A stretch of DNA of 64,000 bases from Pelagicoccus sp. SDUM812002 (GCF_031127835.1 NZ_JARXHX010000008.1:186001-250000); one strand, 5' to 3'. Shown: positions 44,731 through 54,518, counted from the stretch's first letter. Program-made: numbers and translations. Notes: generated from the letters alone by a model not told the origin.

Positions 44731-45921
44731 ATGGTAGAAAAGCGAGAACGTCTTCTGTCGCTCGACGCGCTGCGCGGGTTTACTATTATTGGAATGATTA
44801 TCGTAAACAGCCCCGGGTCTTGGAGCTATGTGTACGGGCCGCTTTTGCATGCGCCGTGGCATGGAGTCACAGTGACGGATATGGTGTTCCCGTTTTTTCT
44901 TTTCATCGTAGGGGTGTCCATCGCCTTGGCCTATACGGAAAAACCCAGGCTGAAGAGAGAACGCCGCAAGACATACAGGAAGATCGGGTGGCGTGTATTC
45001 AAGATCTTCACGCTCGGCGTTTTTCTGAACCTTTGGCCTTGGTTCAACTTTGAAGAGATTCGGGTTGTCGGCGTTTTGCAGCGGATTGCGGTCGTCTTCG
45101 GTGTCTGTGCTATCCTTTTTGTGAATACAAATTGGAGGCAGCAGCTGTGGATCGGCATCGGGGTTCTCGTTCTTTATTGGGCCTTGCTGCAGTTCGTTCC
45201 GGTGCCTCTTGATTCGGTCAACGAAGGAGCTTTGAGAGATGGAGTGGTGGAGCGAGCTCTTGGCGTCTCTCAAACGGTCTCAGTGGAAGCCAGTGGTGAA
45301 TTGGCCTTACAGGCGAATCTCGAACCCGGCACGAACTTGCAAGCGTGGATCGACCGCAAGCTAGTCCCAGGACAAATGTGGGAGCGGACCTGGGATCCGG
45401 AAGGGATTTTAAGCACGCTACCTGCAGTTGCCACCGGGATATTTGGTCTCTTGGTGGGATCGATTATTCTGGGAATCGGCGATCCTTACCGTCGCGTCAG
45501 TTGGCTGTATTGCGTAGGTTTTGCGGTGGTTTTGATCGGGGAAGTGTGGAGTTGGGATTTTCCGCTCAACAAGAATCTCTGGTCTAGTTCCTTCGTCTTG
45601 TTCTCTGGGGGATGGTCGACGCTTTGCTTGGCGACGAGCGTTCTTTTAATCGATATCCAAGGCTACCGAAAGTGGGCCAAGATGGGCGTGGTGTTCGGCT
45701 CAAACCCTGTAGTGGCCTACGCTTTGTCAGGGTTGCTCACGCTCTTTTTCTACTCGAGTACAAGCCTCTGGCCCAGCCTGAGCACGCTATTTGTGAACAG
45801 TTTGATGGGAATGGGAGCCAGTGGAAAGTTCGCTTCAATATGCTACGCTCTTTTGTTTGTAGGAGTGATTTATCTGCCAGTGCATTGGCTGTGGAAGAGG
45901 AGATTGTTCATCAAGCTTTGA
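44731..45921 (+). CDS. NagX / heparan-alpha-glucosaminide N-acetyltransferase-like membrane protein
   Basis: Membrane protein of 396 residues with about ten hydrophobic segments. The N-terminal signature RLLSLDALRGFTIIGMIIVNSPGSW and WHGVTVTDMVFPFFLFIVGVSIA are typical of the NagX / DUF5009 group, bacterial relatives of human HGSNAT, commonly found in GlcNAc-use clusters. It could acetylate or transport amino sugars across the inner membrane. The gene starts 6 bases after the symporter stop. The acetyl-CoA donor side is inferred from family knowledge. Confidence 0.87.
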   Translation: MVEKRERLLSLDALRGFTIIGMIIVNSPGSWSYVYGPLLHAPWHGVTVTDMVFPFFLFIVGVSIALAYTEKPRLKRERRKTYRKIGWRVFKIFTLGVFLNLWPWFNFEEIRVVGVLQRIAVVFGVCAILFVNTNWRQQLWIGIGVLVLYWALLQFVPVPLDSVNEGALRDGVVERALGVSQTVSVEASGELALQANLEPGTNLQAWIDRKLVPGQMWERTWDPEGILSTLPAVATGIFGLLVGSIILGIGDPYRRVSWLYCVGFAVVLIGEVWSWDFPLNKNLWSSSFVLFSGGWSTLCLATSVLLIDIQGYRKWAKMGVVFGSNPVVAYALSGLLTLFFYSSTSLWPSLSTLFVNSLMGMGASGKFASICYALLFVGVIYLPVHWLWKRRLFIKL

Positions 45922-45968
45922 TTGGTTGAATTCGTCGAAATCGAGTTGACGGTAGTGACGCCGCGAAT

Positions 45969-46382
45969 ATGGAATCGACGCTCATGATCTTCCGTCAGCT
46001 GTCCAAAGTCATTTGCTTGGCCGTGTGTTTGAGTCTCTCAAACAGTGTGCTTTTGCTTGGGCAATTGGGAGCGTGGTCGAACATGACGAAGGAGCGCGTC
46101 GATGACCGTGGGATTGCTCAAGCTTTGATCTCGAGCTTGGAAGGCGAGGACCTTTGTAAGGTTTGCCTTGTGGTCCGGGAGGAAAATCGAAAGCAAAGCG
46201 AAAGCGGCACTCTGAAGGAATCGCCGGGTATGGCCAAGCTCTTGGTTATGTCAGACGATTGCGAATGGCTGGAAGCCTTGCGACCGGTTGGAGGTTACGC
46301 AGGTATCCTGGAAAGGGGCACCGATGTGTTCGTGGGTCGATCTGAAGAGGTAGCGAAACCGCCGCCTCGAATTGAAGTATAG
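45969..46382 (+). CDS. hypothetical exported protein with a CxxC motif
   Basis: Not recognised. Frame of 137 residues; a hydrophobic start (VICLAVCLSLSNSVLLLG) suggests export. A CKVC motif (EGEDLCKVCLVVREE) lies near residue 65, giving a possible metal or redox site. The ATG at 45984 (MIFRQLSK) is an alternative start. It precedes a Met/His-rich outer membrane protein by 80 bases, and short CxxC proteins of this kind often accompany copper genes. A copper link is inferred from position only. Confidence 0.55.
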   Translation: MESTLMIFRQLSKVICLAVCLSLSNSVLLLGQLGAWSNMTKERVDDRGIAQALISSLEGEDLCKVCLVVREENRKQSESGTLKESPGMAKLLVMSDDCEWLEALRPVGGYAGILERGTDVFVGRSEEVAKPPPRIEV

Positions 46383-46462
46383 TTGAGAGCTGCTCTCGAA
46401 ATCCACTGCCCAATGCATGGCAGAGGGATTCACTCACTATAATTACTTCAATTTAAGATTAA

Positions 46463-47521
46463 ATGAACAACACCTTTACACTCGTATCAACGCGTACGCT
46501 CGTGTCCGCGACCATGGCTTTGGGCCTTTCAGCAACAGCGCTTCCCGAATCCGGTGAGCTTCAAAACAAGATTGGCCGTGCCGACAGCCATGCCCCGATC
46601 GGGGTCATGGGAGACCATCTGCACAGAGGCGGCGAATTCATGTTTTCGTTTCGCCACATGTCCATGGGCATGGATGGTCACCGGCAGGGTGAAAATTCCC
46701 TGACCACTCAGGAGGTTTTTGCGGCGGGTTTTTCAACGGCTGCGACAAAAATGGACATGGAGATGGATATGCTAGGATTCATGTATGCTCCCAGCGATTC
46801 CATTACGCTCATGCTGATGGCAAACCATCTCGAGCTAGACATGGACATGATGATGAACCCGCATGTGGAAATGGGCGGGATGCACGGTGGGCATAGTATA
46901 GCAATGAGCCACTCAACCTCGGGATGGGGTGACGTCTCGCTGACCGCCCTCGTGAAAGGCTGGGAGTCGGGCAAGCAGAAGATGCACTGGAATCTCGGTG
47001 TCAGCGCTCCGACCGGTTCGGTGTCGGAGATGATGCACGGTACGTTTCAGCCTTATGGCATGCAGTTGGGGTCGGGGACCTGGGACGCGAAGGTCGGCGC
47101 CACTTACACCGGTCTTTCTGGAGGTTTCGGCTGGGGCGCTCAAGCGCTCGGGACGCTGCGTCTCGAAGATAGCGGTGAGTCTGGATTTTCGCGCTCCGAT
47201 GCTCTGGAGGCTTCGGTCTGGGGAAGCTGGTTAGTCGACGGAGCATGGAGCTTATCAACTCGTTTGAAGTACACAGCCGAAGGTCCGCTCGATGGACACT
47301 ACAATGGCGCTCACGCGCACTCGGCTCCTCCGCACTTTCAGGCGAATTATGGAGGGGACGTGCTAGAAGGCATTATCGGTCTCAACTACCTTTTCCGAGA
47401 TGGAGCCCTGAAAGGAAACCGTTTGGCCCTCGAGTACGGCCAGCCACTCTATCAACAGCTCAACGGAGTGGGTATGAATCGAGAGGATACTCTGACTCTC
47501 GGCTGGCAATACGCTTGGTAG
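46463..47521 (+). CDS. Met/His-rich outer membrane transporter-like protein, probably copper-linked
   Basis: Exported protein of 352 residues. It begins with a signal segment, then APIGVMGDHLHRGGEFMFSFRHMSMGMDG, a family start found in proteins annotated as transporters beside copper-related genes and related to the MetA-pathway phenol-degradation barrel fold. Met/His-rich stretches (TKMDMEMDMLGF, LDMDMMMNPHVEMGGM, HGGHSIAMSHS) are typical copper-binding features. The last strand ends LTLGWQYAW, aromatic as for outer-membrane barrels. It follows the CxxC protein by 80 bases. Metal specificity is inferred. Confidence 0.72.
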   Translation: MNNTFTLVSTRTLVSATMALGLSATALPESGELQNKIGRADSHAPIGVMGDHLHRGGEFMFSFRHMSMGMDGHRQGENSLTTQEVFAAGFSTAATKMDMEMDMLGFMYAPSDSITLMLMANHLELDMDMMMNPHVEMGGMHGGHSIAMSHSTSGWGDVSLTALVKGWESGKQKMHWNLGVSAPTGSVSEMMHGTFQPYGMQLGSGTWDAKVGATYTGLSGGFGWGAQALGTLRLEDSGESGFSRSDALEASVWGSWLVDGAWSLSTRLKYTAEGPLDGHYNGAHAHSAPPHFQANYGGDVLEGIIGLNYLFRDGALKGNRLALEYGQPLYQQLNGVGMNREDTLTLGWQYAW

Positions 47522-47532
47522 AGAGTGGTCTA

Positions 47533-47563
47533 GGTGGCAGCCACTGTTAGAGCGGCTGCTACC
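47533..47563 (+). terminator. hairpin after the Met-rich protein gene
   Basis: A 10-bp stem with one G-T wobble (GGTGGCAGCC / GGCTGCTACC) around an 11-base loop, 11 bases after the stop. The following bases are not T-rich, so intrinsic termination is uncertain. Confidence 0.4.
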
Positions 47564-47654
47564 CACTGGATTTCAGATCTAGGAAAGTCTGAATAGTCAT
47601 GAGAGTCCATTTGGGTTGTTCGGGACCATGGTCTCTTGTTGCTCTACAAAAAAG

Positions 47655-48087
47655 CTAGTCCAAATCGACTCGGACCTTCCTCCAGTCTTCGGCTGTGTTT
47701 TGATAGTGCACTTTAAATTTGGATACAGAAGCGACCCAATGCTTTTGCGGAAGTGCGCCTGCGAACTTGGTGGGAGGGTCTGCGACCTTCCGTCTCTTAA
47801 GAAGATAATAGGCAGCTCTTTCTGAATCTTTTTCTTGCTCTACTCGCTTGATCCAAGGGACTGATTTGCCAGGCGCTTTTAGCGTGACTGTCTCAAGGGC
47901 CATGATCAGCTGGGTTCTCATCCGATTAGAATCCAGGAGATTGGCTGGGGGCGTTCTCGATGAATTCGAAAGCACCTTTCGGGATGTCGTCTGAAATCAG
48001 GTGGGCGGTTTGGGAGAGTAGCCGTCCAATTTCATAGGTTCGTTTTTGGCTGAATATCCAGCGGCTTCTGGATAGGTTTGTATCCAT
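47655..48087 (-). pseudogene. hypothetical gene with a probable frameshift
   Basis: Two minus-strand frames look like one interrupted protein. The first starts at ATG 48087 (MDTNLSRSRWIFSQ, then RTYEIGRLLSQTAHLISDD) and stops at 47926. The second, another frame, is open over 47655-47975 and continues with NRMRTQLIMALETVTLKAPG, SERAAYYLLKRRKVADP and a basic C-terminus. Switching frames near 47930-47975 would give about 140 residues. The family was not recognised. The surrounding 47.5-48.5 kb has no other sound gene; a second minus-strand frame (48087-48383) ends exactly where this one starts (TAATG) and its composition is doubtful. Confidence 0.4.
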
Positions 48088-48470
48088 TAAACCAGATCAG
48101 CAGCGTATTCAGGAGTTTCCTCGATCGCCCGATCGGAAGGCATTAGCATCGATTCGGATGGGACTTGCGACGATGGATGGGTTCCGTCGAGGAGTTCTAG
48201 TCGTTGGAGTCCGCCAGGTGCAGCATTCGCCGCTCTAACCGATGGAAAATGAATGTCGGCAGCGAGGCTAGCGAAGACAGCGAAGCGAGCAATTACGTTG
48301 GGGAATTTAGGCGCGGGAGGAGACGACTTGCCCTTTCTAACTCGGTCGACGCCAAGGGCTGTTAAGCTCAGGAAGGCTTTCACTCCTGTTTGCCTTACCG
48401 GCTTAGGCTTCGAAGTATTTATCTTTGAAATACAGTTATTTCAACGGAGTCCGATAAGATTAACATTATT

Positions 48471-48656
48471 ATGAAATTTGCCTGCCCAGACACCGAGATT
48501 GCGGTTGCTCGCAATGAAGAACGCCTCCGCTCTTTTCTCGCCGGAAACAAGATTGCGTTTGCCCAAGCTTTTTGGGAAAACGGACGACCTGAGGTACGCT
48601 TAAACGATCAAGCCGAATCTGTTCCGGATGCGGATTCGCCCGAACGGAACAACTAG
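48471..48656 (+). CDS. small hypothetical protein (61 aa)
   Basis: Unrecognised frame of 61 residues. It begins MKFACPDTEIAVARNEERL, continues with a mixed helical middle (FAQAFWENGRPEVRLN) and ends in a polar tail (PDADSPERNN). Its codon use resembles the neighbours and it lies between an AT-rich upstream stretch and the convergent tamA end, 7 bases away. There is no clear ribosome site, so translation is uncertain. Confidence 0.4.
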   Translation: MKFACPDTEIAVARNEERLRSFLAGNKIAFAQAFWENGRPEVRLNDQAESVPDADSPERNN

Positions 48657-48663
48657 CTTAATC

Positions 48664-50781
48664 CTAGAAAGGAAAGCCGATCGAGAGGTGCACGGTACCT
48701 CTGGGATCGTCGGGCCGTGGATCGATATTATGCCCGTACTCAAGACGTACGGGACCGACGATCGTATTGTAACGGAAGCCTAGGCCGACACTGGTAAGGT
48801 CGTCGTAGACGTCAGTGGTGTCCGCTTTTTCCCATATGCGTGCAGCGTCAGCGAAGAGTACGACGTTGAGGCGATCGAAAATGGGATATTCCAGCTCTAG
48901 GTTCATCAGGGCGTAGGCTTCGACGCGGGTAGGGCTGCCATCCTCGGCTAGCGGCACGGCCTCGCCGCGACGGTAGCCGCGCACGGAATTTTCGCCGCCG
49001 ACGAGGTAGAATTCGTTGTAGACGGGGAGTTCGGTCAGTCCCTCTACCACTTCTGGGTAGGTAATGCGGGCGGCTTTGGCACCGAAGTGGAATATCCAGC
49101 GATCCCCAATTTTCCTATGGCTGGAGCCGCTTAACTCAGTTTTCAGGAAATTCGATTCCCCCCCGAGAGATTCGTCAGCGTAGCGGATTACGCCACTGAG
49201 CTCGTAACCGGATTTTGGGTACAAGATATCATCAATATGGCTGCGGGTGGCACGCAGGGAAAGGCTGCCGATGTTCGCTGCCTTGAAATCCCGGAAGTCG
49301 GGGTCCGCGTCGAATTTTTCGTCGCGCGCTTCCTTTCGGTCGAACGCGTAGTCGAGTCCGATATCGGTTTGTAGTTTGGATAGGCGGCTGAACAATCCGA
49401 CCGATACGCCACGTTCTGCACGGTCGAAGAAGAGTTCCTGGCGGTTGAGAAAGTTGATTTCGAAGGTGCCGTCGATGGACTCTCCGAGTAGTTCGGGAAC
49501 GGTGTAGTCTAGGTTCCCGCTGGTGGACTTTACGGATTGGATAGCTTGGAAAGAGAGGGTGTGGGCCCGGCCTAATACGTTTTCTCTTTGGGCAAGGAGT
49601 CCGGCGCGGAATTGCTCATAGCTTCCGTATCCGAGCAGGAGCTGGACTCGGGTGCGTTCGCCTTGTTCGTATTCGAAGACTGCTTTGCGTTCGCCGGGCC
49701 CGTTGTCTTGGTAGCTGAGGTCGATGCGTTCGAAAATGCCGAGGCGTGAGAGACGCCGCCGGGCGGCTTCGGTTTCGGTGATGTCGAGCGGAGTGCCGGG
49801 CGTTAGGTCCGTTTTTCGGTCGAGGAGTTCGTGGTGAGTGTCGGTGGCTCCTTTGTGTTCGATGCCAGAGAGGGTGATCTTAGGGCCTCGCCGGACCTCG
49901 AAGCGGATGTGTACTGAGACGGTGTCGCCTTCGGGGGTAGCCTTGACGATGCGGCTGTTGACCTTTGTGTCCGGAAAACCGTTACTGTAGGCCTCGTTTC
50001 GAATCTTGCGTGTCTGGTCTTCTACCCACGTTCGCGTGTAGGTGGCGCCTTCGGGAACCTCTTTGGTTTCGACAACCTGTTCATCTTTTAGGTATTGAAC
50101 CTCAGCTTGGGTGATCTGGTAGATCGGTCCTTCGTTTACATCGAACGTTACGTCGACTGCTCCGGTAGACCTGTCTATGTCGACGGCTTCTGCGTTCACT
50201 TCCGCGTCAGTGTGGCCGCGGGCGACGAGGGCGGCAGTGAGCTGCTTTTGGTGGTTGGAAAGGATGTTGGGGGAGTAGGCTCGGTCCTTTTTGCGAGAGA
50301 AGAGCGCGGTATCAGGAATAACATAGTTCTTGGCCTCGTCTACGTCGATCGAGACGAGGCCGTTTATTTCGATGGTGTCGTAGTAGTAGAGAATGCCTTC
50401 TTCGATATTGAACTGTAGTTGGGTAGCAACTACTCCCTCTGGGATCTGCGGCTCGAAAGGCGTTGTCCAAGATGCGGTGTTTTCGGTTCCGTCGGTTGTC
50501 TCGTAAGTGGCGGCCACTTTGGCGTCGAGGTAGCCGTTCTGGGTGAGTCGGGTGAGGAGCAGGAAGGCTGCGTCGTCGATCTTTTGGGCGTCGAGCTCGC
50601 CTTTCTGTATTTCGAGCAGGCGGAGGGCTCCGCGTAGCTCTGCGTTGCCAAACAGGCCGAAGCCGTCGACTTTGACGTTGGCGCCGCTGAGCGACGAGAT
50701 GGGCAGTGCCAGGAGCGAGAGGAGAATTAAGAGCGTCCTGGCGCGAGCCGCGCCGCGTCGAGTTGCGGGCTCGCGGTTCAT
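48664..50781 (-). CDS. tamA: TamA-like Omp85 outer membrane assembly protein
   Basis: Omp85-superfamily protein of 705 residues. A signal peptide (LLILLSLLALPISSLSG) is followed by several POTRA-like repeats (residues ~30-370; e.g. INGLVSIDVDEA, FEVRRGPKITLSGIEHKG) and a C-terminal 16-strand barrel with the family motif GGENSVRGYRRGE and a terminal phenylalanine (SIGFPF). TamA works with TamB in placing outer membrane proteins or moving phospholipids. ATG 50781 overlaps the tamB stop by ATGA and is preferred to an ATG six codons earlier. The coupled tamB supports the assignment over BamA. Confidence 0.88.
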   Translation of the reverse strand: MNREPATRRGAARARTLLILLSLLALPISSLSGANVKVDGFGLFGNAELRGALRLLEIQKGELDAQKIDDAAFLLLTRLTQNGYLDAKVAATYETTDGTENTASWTTPFEPQIPEGVVATQLQFNIEEGILYYYDTIEINGLVSIDVDEAKNYVIPDTALFSRKKDRAYSPNILSNHQKQLTAALVARGHTDAEVNAEAVDIDRSTGAVDVTFDVNEGPIYQITQAEVQYLKDEQVVETKEVPEGATYTRTWVEDQTRKIRNEAYSNGFPDTKVNSRIVKATPEGDTVSVHIRFEVRRGPKITLSGIEHKGATDTHHELLDRKTDLTPGTPLDITETEAARRRLSRLGIFERIDLSYQDNGPGERKAVFEYEQGERTRVQLLLGYGSYEQFRAGLLAQRENVLGRAHTLSFQAIQSVKSTSGNLDYTVPELLGESIDGTFEINFLNRQELFFDRAERGVSVGLFSRLSKLQTDIGLDYAFDRKEARDEKFDADPDFRDFKAANIGSLSLRATRSHIDDILYPKSGYELSGVIRYADESLGGESNFLKTELSGSSHRKIGDRWIFHFGAKAARITYPEVVEGLTELPVYNEFYLVGGENSVRGYRRGEAVPLAEDGSPTRVEAYALMNLELEYPIFDRLNVVLFADAARIWEKADTTDVYDDLTSVGLGFRYNTIVGPVRLEYGHNIDPRPDDPRGTVHLSIGFPF

Positions 50782-53700
50782 CGTTCGAAAATTGTCCATT
50801 TCAAGTTGGCGTTGAATTCGTCTCGCTTGTCGTATTCGCCCTCGATCTCGAGGTCCTCGGATAGTTGGTAGGAGGCGTCGATCGTCCTCTTGCCTTGTAG
50901 CGAGATATCTTGGCCTACCTCGAGGCTGAGCTTGCTGGCGGATTCGGAGTTGCCGCCGGTGAGTTTTTTGAAAAGGCCTTTCCCGATGAATAGGCCGAGG
51001 GAGGTCGCCGACTTTTGAGCAAGGTTGCCTTGGGCGTCGGGCAACGCTCCGGTGGTGAGCAGGAGCAGAGCGTCTACCTGAGTTAGCGCAGGGTTGGAGG
51101 TGATTACGAGTTCTGGGTCTGTTACGGTACCTCCGACTTCGAGATTGATATCGTAGGCAAAGATGCGCCCTCCGGCTACCGCTTCGAGCTGAAGTTCAGA
51201 CGGTCGGTCGCGAGTGATGAGTACCTGTCCATTTTCGAGCGTGAGAGAACTTGCTGGGAAGAAGATGCGGCCTGTATTCGTTTCGGCCTTGCCGATCAGA
51301 AGCGGAGCTCCGAGGGTTCCCTCGAGATCGAACTCGGCGGATAGGGTGCCTTCGAAAAATGAGTTGGAAACGCGAAGAAATTCGTCGCCGAGAATATTGA
51401 TATCGAGTCCCCAATCGTTGAAAGGGGCTTGGTCGACTGCGAAGTAAGGAGGCCGCGAACTGACGGTTTTAGTCGAGCCGGCGAGGAGGTCAGGCTCTAC
51501 CAGAAACAGGCCCTTCGTTAGTTTTAAGCTACCTTTTAGGAGCGGAGATTCTTGGTTTTTGGATACGAGTTGCATATCGATGTCTCCGCTGAAGAGCAGT
51601 CCGTCGTCACGAATAAGAGGAAATTCTTTGCTGGAGAATTTAAGGTCGTAGATCGGGTTGGAGGTATCGTTGAGGTCGGCGGAGCCCCTGAGGGTGAAAG
51701 TGCTCTTCTCGGCCAATCCGCGGATCTCGTTCACACGCCATACTCCTTGGCTCAGTTCGACTTGCCCGGAGATTTTTGACAAGGACCCAAGGGGTGGGAG
51801 GGGCCGTGTGGCGAGGTTTTCGATATTGGCAACGGCACTGATGTCGCCTTCTCGGAGTTGGATGTCGGCGCTCGCCGTACCTTCGTAACGCAGAAGCGGT
51901 GGTAGCCAGCTCTTGAGTACCTCCAAGTCTAGAATCTCGACCCGGGCTTTTCCGGTGAGCGGCGAGAAATCGAGCAGTTGGGTGTCCCTAACAAGGTCGT
52001 AGAGGGAGGTTTTCCCGATGGGAAGTTTAGCGTCGGCGTAGACAGCGTTTTTGCCCGCGTGGGCTTCCAATGAACGGATCGCGAGCCCATCGGAATCGGC
52101 TAGCAGGGATGCGGAGAGGTCTTGGAGCTGAACACTTTTGCTTGGGTCCTCCGGATGGCTCCAGCGGAGTGAGGCGAGCTTCACGTCGAAATTGCCTTTG
52201 GGGTCGTTGAGAGAGCCGGACAACTGAGCCTTGATGATGGGACGCTTGAGGGCGATGGGTAGGATCGTTTCGAGCGATGCCCAAAAGTCAGGATGGGGAG
52301 AGGACTCCAGCGAAAACTCAAGAGGCGCGTCTTGGTGGATTTTCGTTTGAGCAGTTCCTTGTGACCAATTTACGGATACAGGGAAGTGACCTTCCGCTAC
52401 AAGGATGTGTTTGGAGTCTGCACCGATTTCGAGGTGGTCGATGCTGAGACTGTCGAGACGTGTGGGATCAGACTGGGCGAGCCAAGATAGGTCTACGCTG
52501 CTGCCTTCCTTTAATTGCCAAGATGCGGACCCTGAGGTTGTGATTTTCGACTCAGACTCGCTTAATGTGGCTTCTGTATCGAAATCTTGGATGCGTAGGG
52601 TTGGAATTGGAACGGCGAGCCAATTGTTAAAGATGTTGGTTTGGAAATCGATCGCGGTAGCATGGAGGCTGAATTGTGAATCGGTTAACAAGAGCGAGCT
52701 GAGCTCAAGTTGTTGGCCGTTGGGGCCAGTGAGGATGATCCCCGAGGAAGCAACGCTGGCCGCGCTCGCATCTAAGGTGACAGTTCCAGTCTCCTCGAGG
52801 GAGAGGATGACTGCGCCGTCGGAGTCAGTCAGAGCGAGTTTGGAGATGCTGACTGTTGATTCGGATGAGGAGCGTTGAATGCCGAGAGAGACGTCTAAGT
52901 CTTCGATCCCAGTTGAGGCTTGGACTGTTGCCTCCAAGTCGCTGAGCCTTCCCGCGACTTCAGTCTCTAGCGAAAAGCTGTTGGTGCTGGGAAGTTTCAA
53001 GGTGGCGAACGATAGGTTTCCTTGGAATTCAGGATCGGCCAAAGGGCCGACGAGCTGTAGATCACCATTGACGGTTTGCCACTCTATCGAAGGAAGGAGA
53101 TCACGGAGACGTTGTGATTCGTTCTCCAGTTGTAGTTGAAGATTGGATTCGAGGAACTGTTGTTCTTGAATGTTGTATCCGCCGGTTAAATTGATGCGAG
53201 AACCGGCAGCTGAGCGAATTTCTAGGGTGCGGATGGTTGCTTCCTGTCCGAGCAGGTCGACGTTGGCTGTGGCGCTTTCCAGGAGGGTGTCCCATAAGGT
53301 GATGTTGGCACCTTGAATCTCGGCCATGAGGACGGGAAGACCGTCTGGAGAGGTTCGCGTTTTCAGTACGGCGTCGAGTTTGCCGGTTGCTTCTATGAAA
53401 GGGAGTTTGGCTAGGTCGAGCTTCGCATCGAGTTGGGCAGCCTCGAGTGGGTTATCGAGACTGAAGTCGAGCAGGATCGGCTTATCGCTCTCTACGGTGA
53501 GCCATGGCAGGTCGACCTTGGCGGTTTTGATTTCCAATGACTTTGGCGAGCCGTTTCCAGCAAGGAGGATGTTGGAGGTTCCTTCGAGATCGCTAGTATC
53601 GAAAGCTTCGATACGATAGGTAAAGGCTTGGCCGGTCCAGTCCGCGCGGAGATCGATATTGAGCGGCGGCGCGGAGCCCCAGAACGGGTAGCGTTCGTCG

Positions 53701-54494
53701 AGCTCGAAGGCCGAGGCTTCCAGACGGGCGGATTCCGGAATGAGAGACCGGGCCCAGCTCGCTTGGAGATTGATGGCGTTTTGGTGGTTTTCGAGAACGC
53801 CGGTCAGAGTAGGCTGGTCGTTCTCGTTTTTAAGCTCGACCTCCAGAGTAAGGTTTTGCTCAGGCACGGCGGCTGAAATCTGCCAGAGGGCTGGCGACTC
53901 GAAGCGGGCTTCGAGTGTCGCTTCCGTATCGCTCTGGATGTGGCGCAAGGCGACGTCGAGTTGTTGCGGGGTTAGGGTGAGTGATGGTAGTTCGAGAGTA
54001 TCTTCGCTCTCCACGGAAAGGGTGCCGTTTAGGAGCGTGACGCCGCTGAGGTATCCAGCGAGACGAGCAAGGCTATCGTTGGCGATTACGAAGATTTGCG
54101 GTAAGGTGAGTGGCTCTTGAGTTTCTTGCGGTTCCTCGGGGGCGACGTTGGAGACGTCCAGTTTCCAAGTTTCGACTACGAGCTTCTCTGTCGCTGGATC
54201 GGAGGAGAAGTGCTCGAAAAGGAGTTTGGTGGGCGAGGGTAGTTCTGCCGTCTGAGCGGTGAAATTGATGCCAGCTTGATCTGTGGACAGGTCATCCAAT
54301 TGCCAGCGATCCCAAGAGAGGCGTTCGACGGAACCGATGTTTACTCCGAACTTGGCAGCCAAAGGCTGGGCGATCCAAGTCGACCAGAAAGGGAAGCTAA
54401 GTACGCACAGAAGGAGAATGCCGGCGAGAAGGGCGAGGGAGCGTTTGGTTTTCCGGAAGCGGGGTCGCTTTTCTGGGGGGTTGCTTTTGGGCAT
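50778..54494 (-). CDS. tamB: translocation/assembly module protein TamB (AsmA-like)
   Basis: Protein of 1238 residues, close to the usual length. One N-terminal membrane helix (LALLAGILLLCVLSFPFW, residues ~19-37) anchors a long periplasmic beta-groove of repeating strand-rich segments. The C-terminal DUF490/TamB domain includes DPELVITSNPALTQVDALLLLTTG, then KSATSLGLFIGKGLFKKLTG, and ends in DEFNANLKWTIFER. This part binds TamA POTRA domains in known systems. TamB-like proteins may carry lipids between the membranes. It is first in the operon; the tamA start overlaps its stop. Confidence 0.9.
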   Translation of the reverse strand: MPKSNPPEKRPRFRKTKRSLALLAGILLLCVLSFPFWSTWIAQPLAAKFGVNIGSVERLSWDRWQLDDLSTDQAGINFTAQTAELPSPTKLLFEHFSSDPATEKLVVETWKLDVSNVAPEEPQETQEPLTLPQIFVIANDSLARLAGYLSGVTLLNGTLSVESEDTLELPSLTLTPQQLDVALRHIQSDTEATLEARFESPALWQISAAVPEQNLTLEVELKNENDQPTLTGVLENHQNAINLQASWARSLIPESARLEASAFELDERYPFWGSAPPLNIDLRADWTGQAFTYRIEAFDTSDLEGTSNILLAGNGSPKSLEIKTAKVDLPWLTVESDKPILLDFSLDNPLEAAQLDAKLDLAKLPFIEATGKLDAVLKTRTSPDGLPVLMAEIQGANITLWDTLLESATANVDLLGQEATIRTLEIRSAAGSRINLTGGYNIQEQQFLESNLQLQLENESQRLRDLLPSIEWQTVNGDLQLVGPLADPEFQGNLSFATLKLPSTNSFSLETEVAGRLSDLEATVQASTGIEDLDVSLGIQRSSSESTVSISKLALTDSDGAVILSLEETGTVTLDASAASVASSGIILTGPNGQQLELSSLLLTDSQFSLHATAIDFQTNIFNNWLAVPIPTLRIQDFDTEATLSESESKITTSGSASWQLKEGSSVDLSWLAQSDPTRLDSLSIDHLEIGADSKHILVAEGHFPVSVNWSQGTAQTKIHQDAPLEFSLESSPHPDFWASLETILPIALKRPIIKAQLSGSLNDPKGNFDVKLASLRWSHPEDPSKSVQLQDLSASLLADSDGLAIRSLEAHAGKNAVYADAKLPIGKTSLYDLVRDTQLLDFSPLTGKARVEILDLEVLKSWLPPLLRYEGTASADIQLREGDISAVANIENLATRPLPPLGSLSKISGQVELSQGVWRVNEIRGLAEKSTFTLRGSADLNDTSNPIYDLKFSSKEFPLIRDDGLLFSGDIDMQLVSKNQESPLLKGSLKLTKGLFLVEPDLLAGSTKTVSSRPPYFAVDQAPFNDWGLDINILGDEFLRVSNSFFEGTLSAEFDLEGTLGAPLLIGKAETNTGRIFFPASSLTLENGQVLITRDRPSELQLEAVAGGRIFAYDINLEVGGTVTDPELVITSNPALTQVDALLLLTTGALPDAQGNLAQKSATSLGLFIGKGLFKKLTGGNSESASKLSLEVGQDISLQGKRTIDASYQLSEDLEIEGEYDKRDEFNANLKWTIFER

Positions 54495-54518
54495 CTAGTG
54501 GGTGGGAGCGGTCTCGGA

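Noticed and set aside
48087-48383. 98-codon minus-strand frame ending at the start of the frameshifted gene
   Set aside because: Composition is mixed and no family was recognised; the TAATG junction may be chance.
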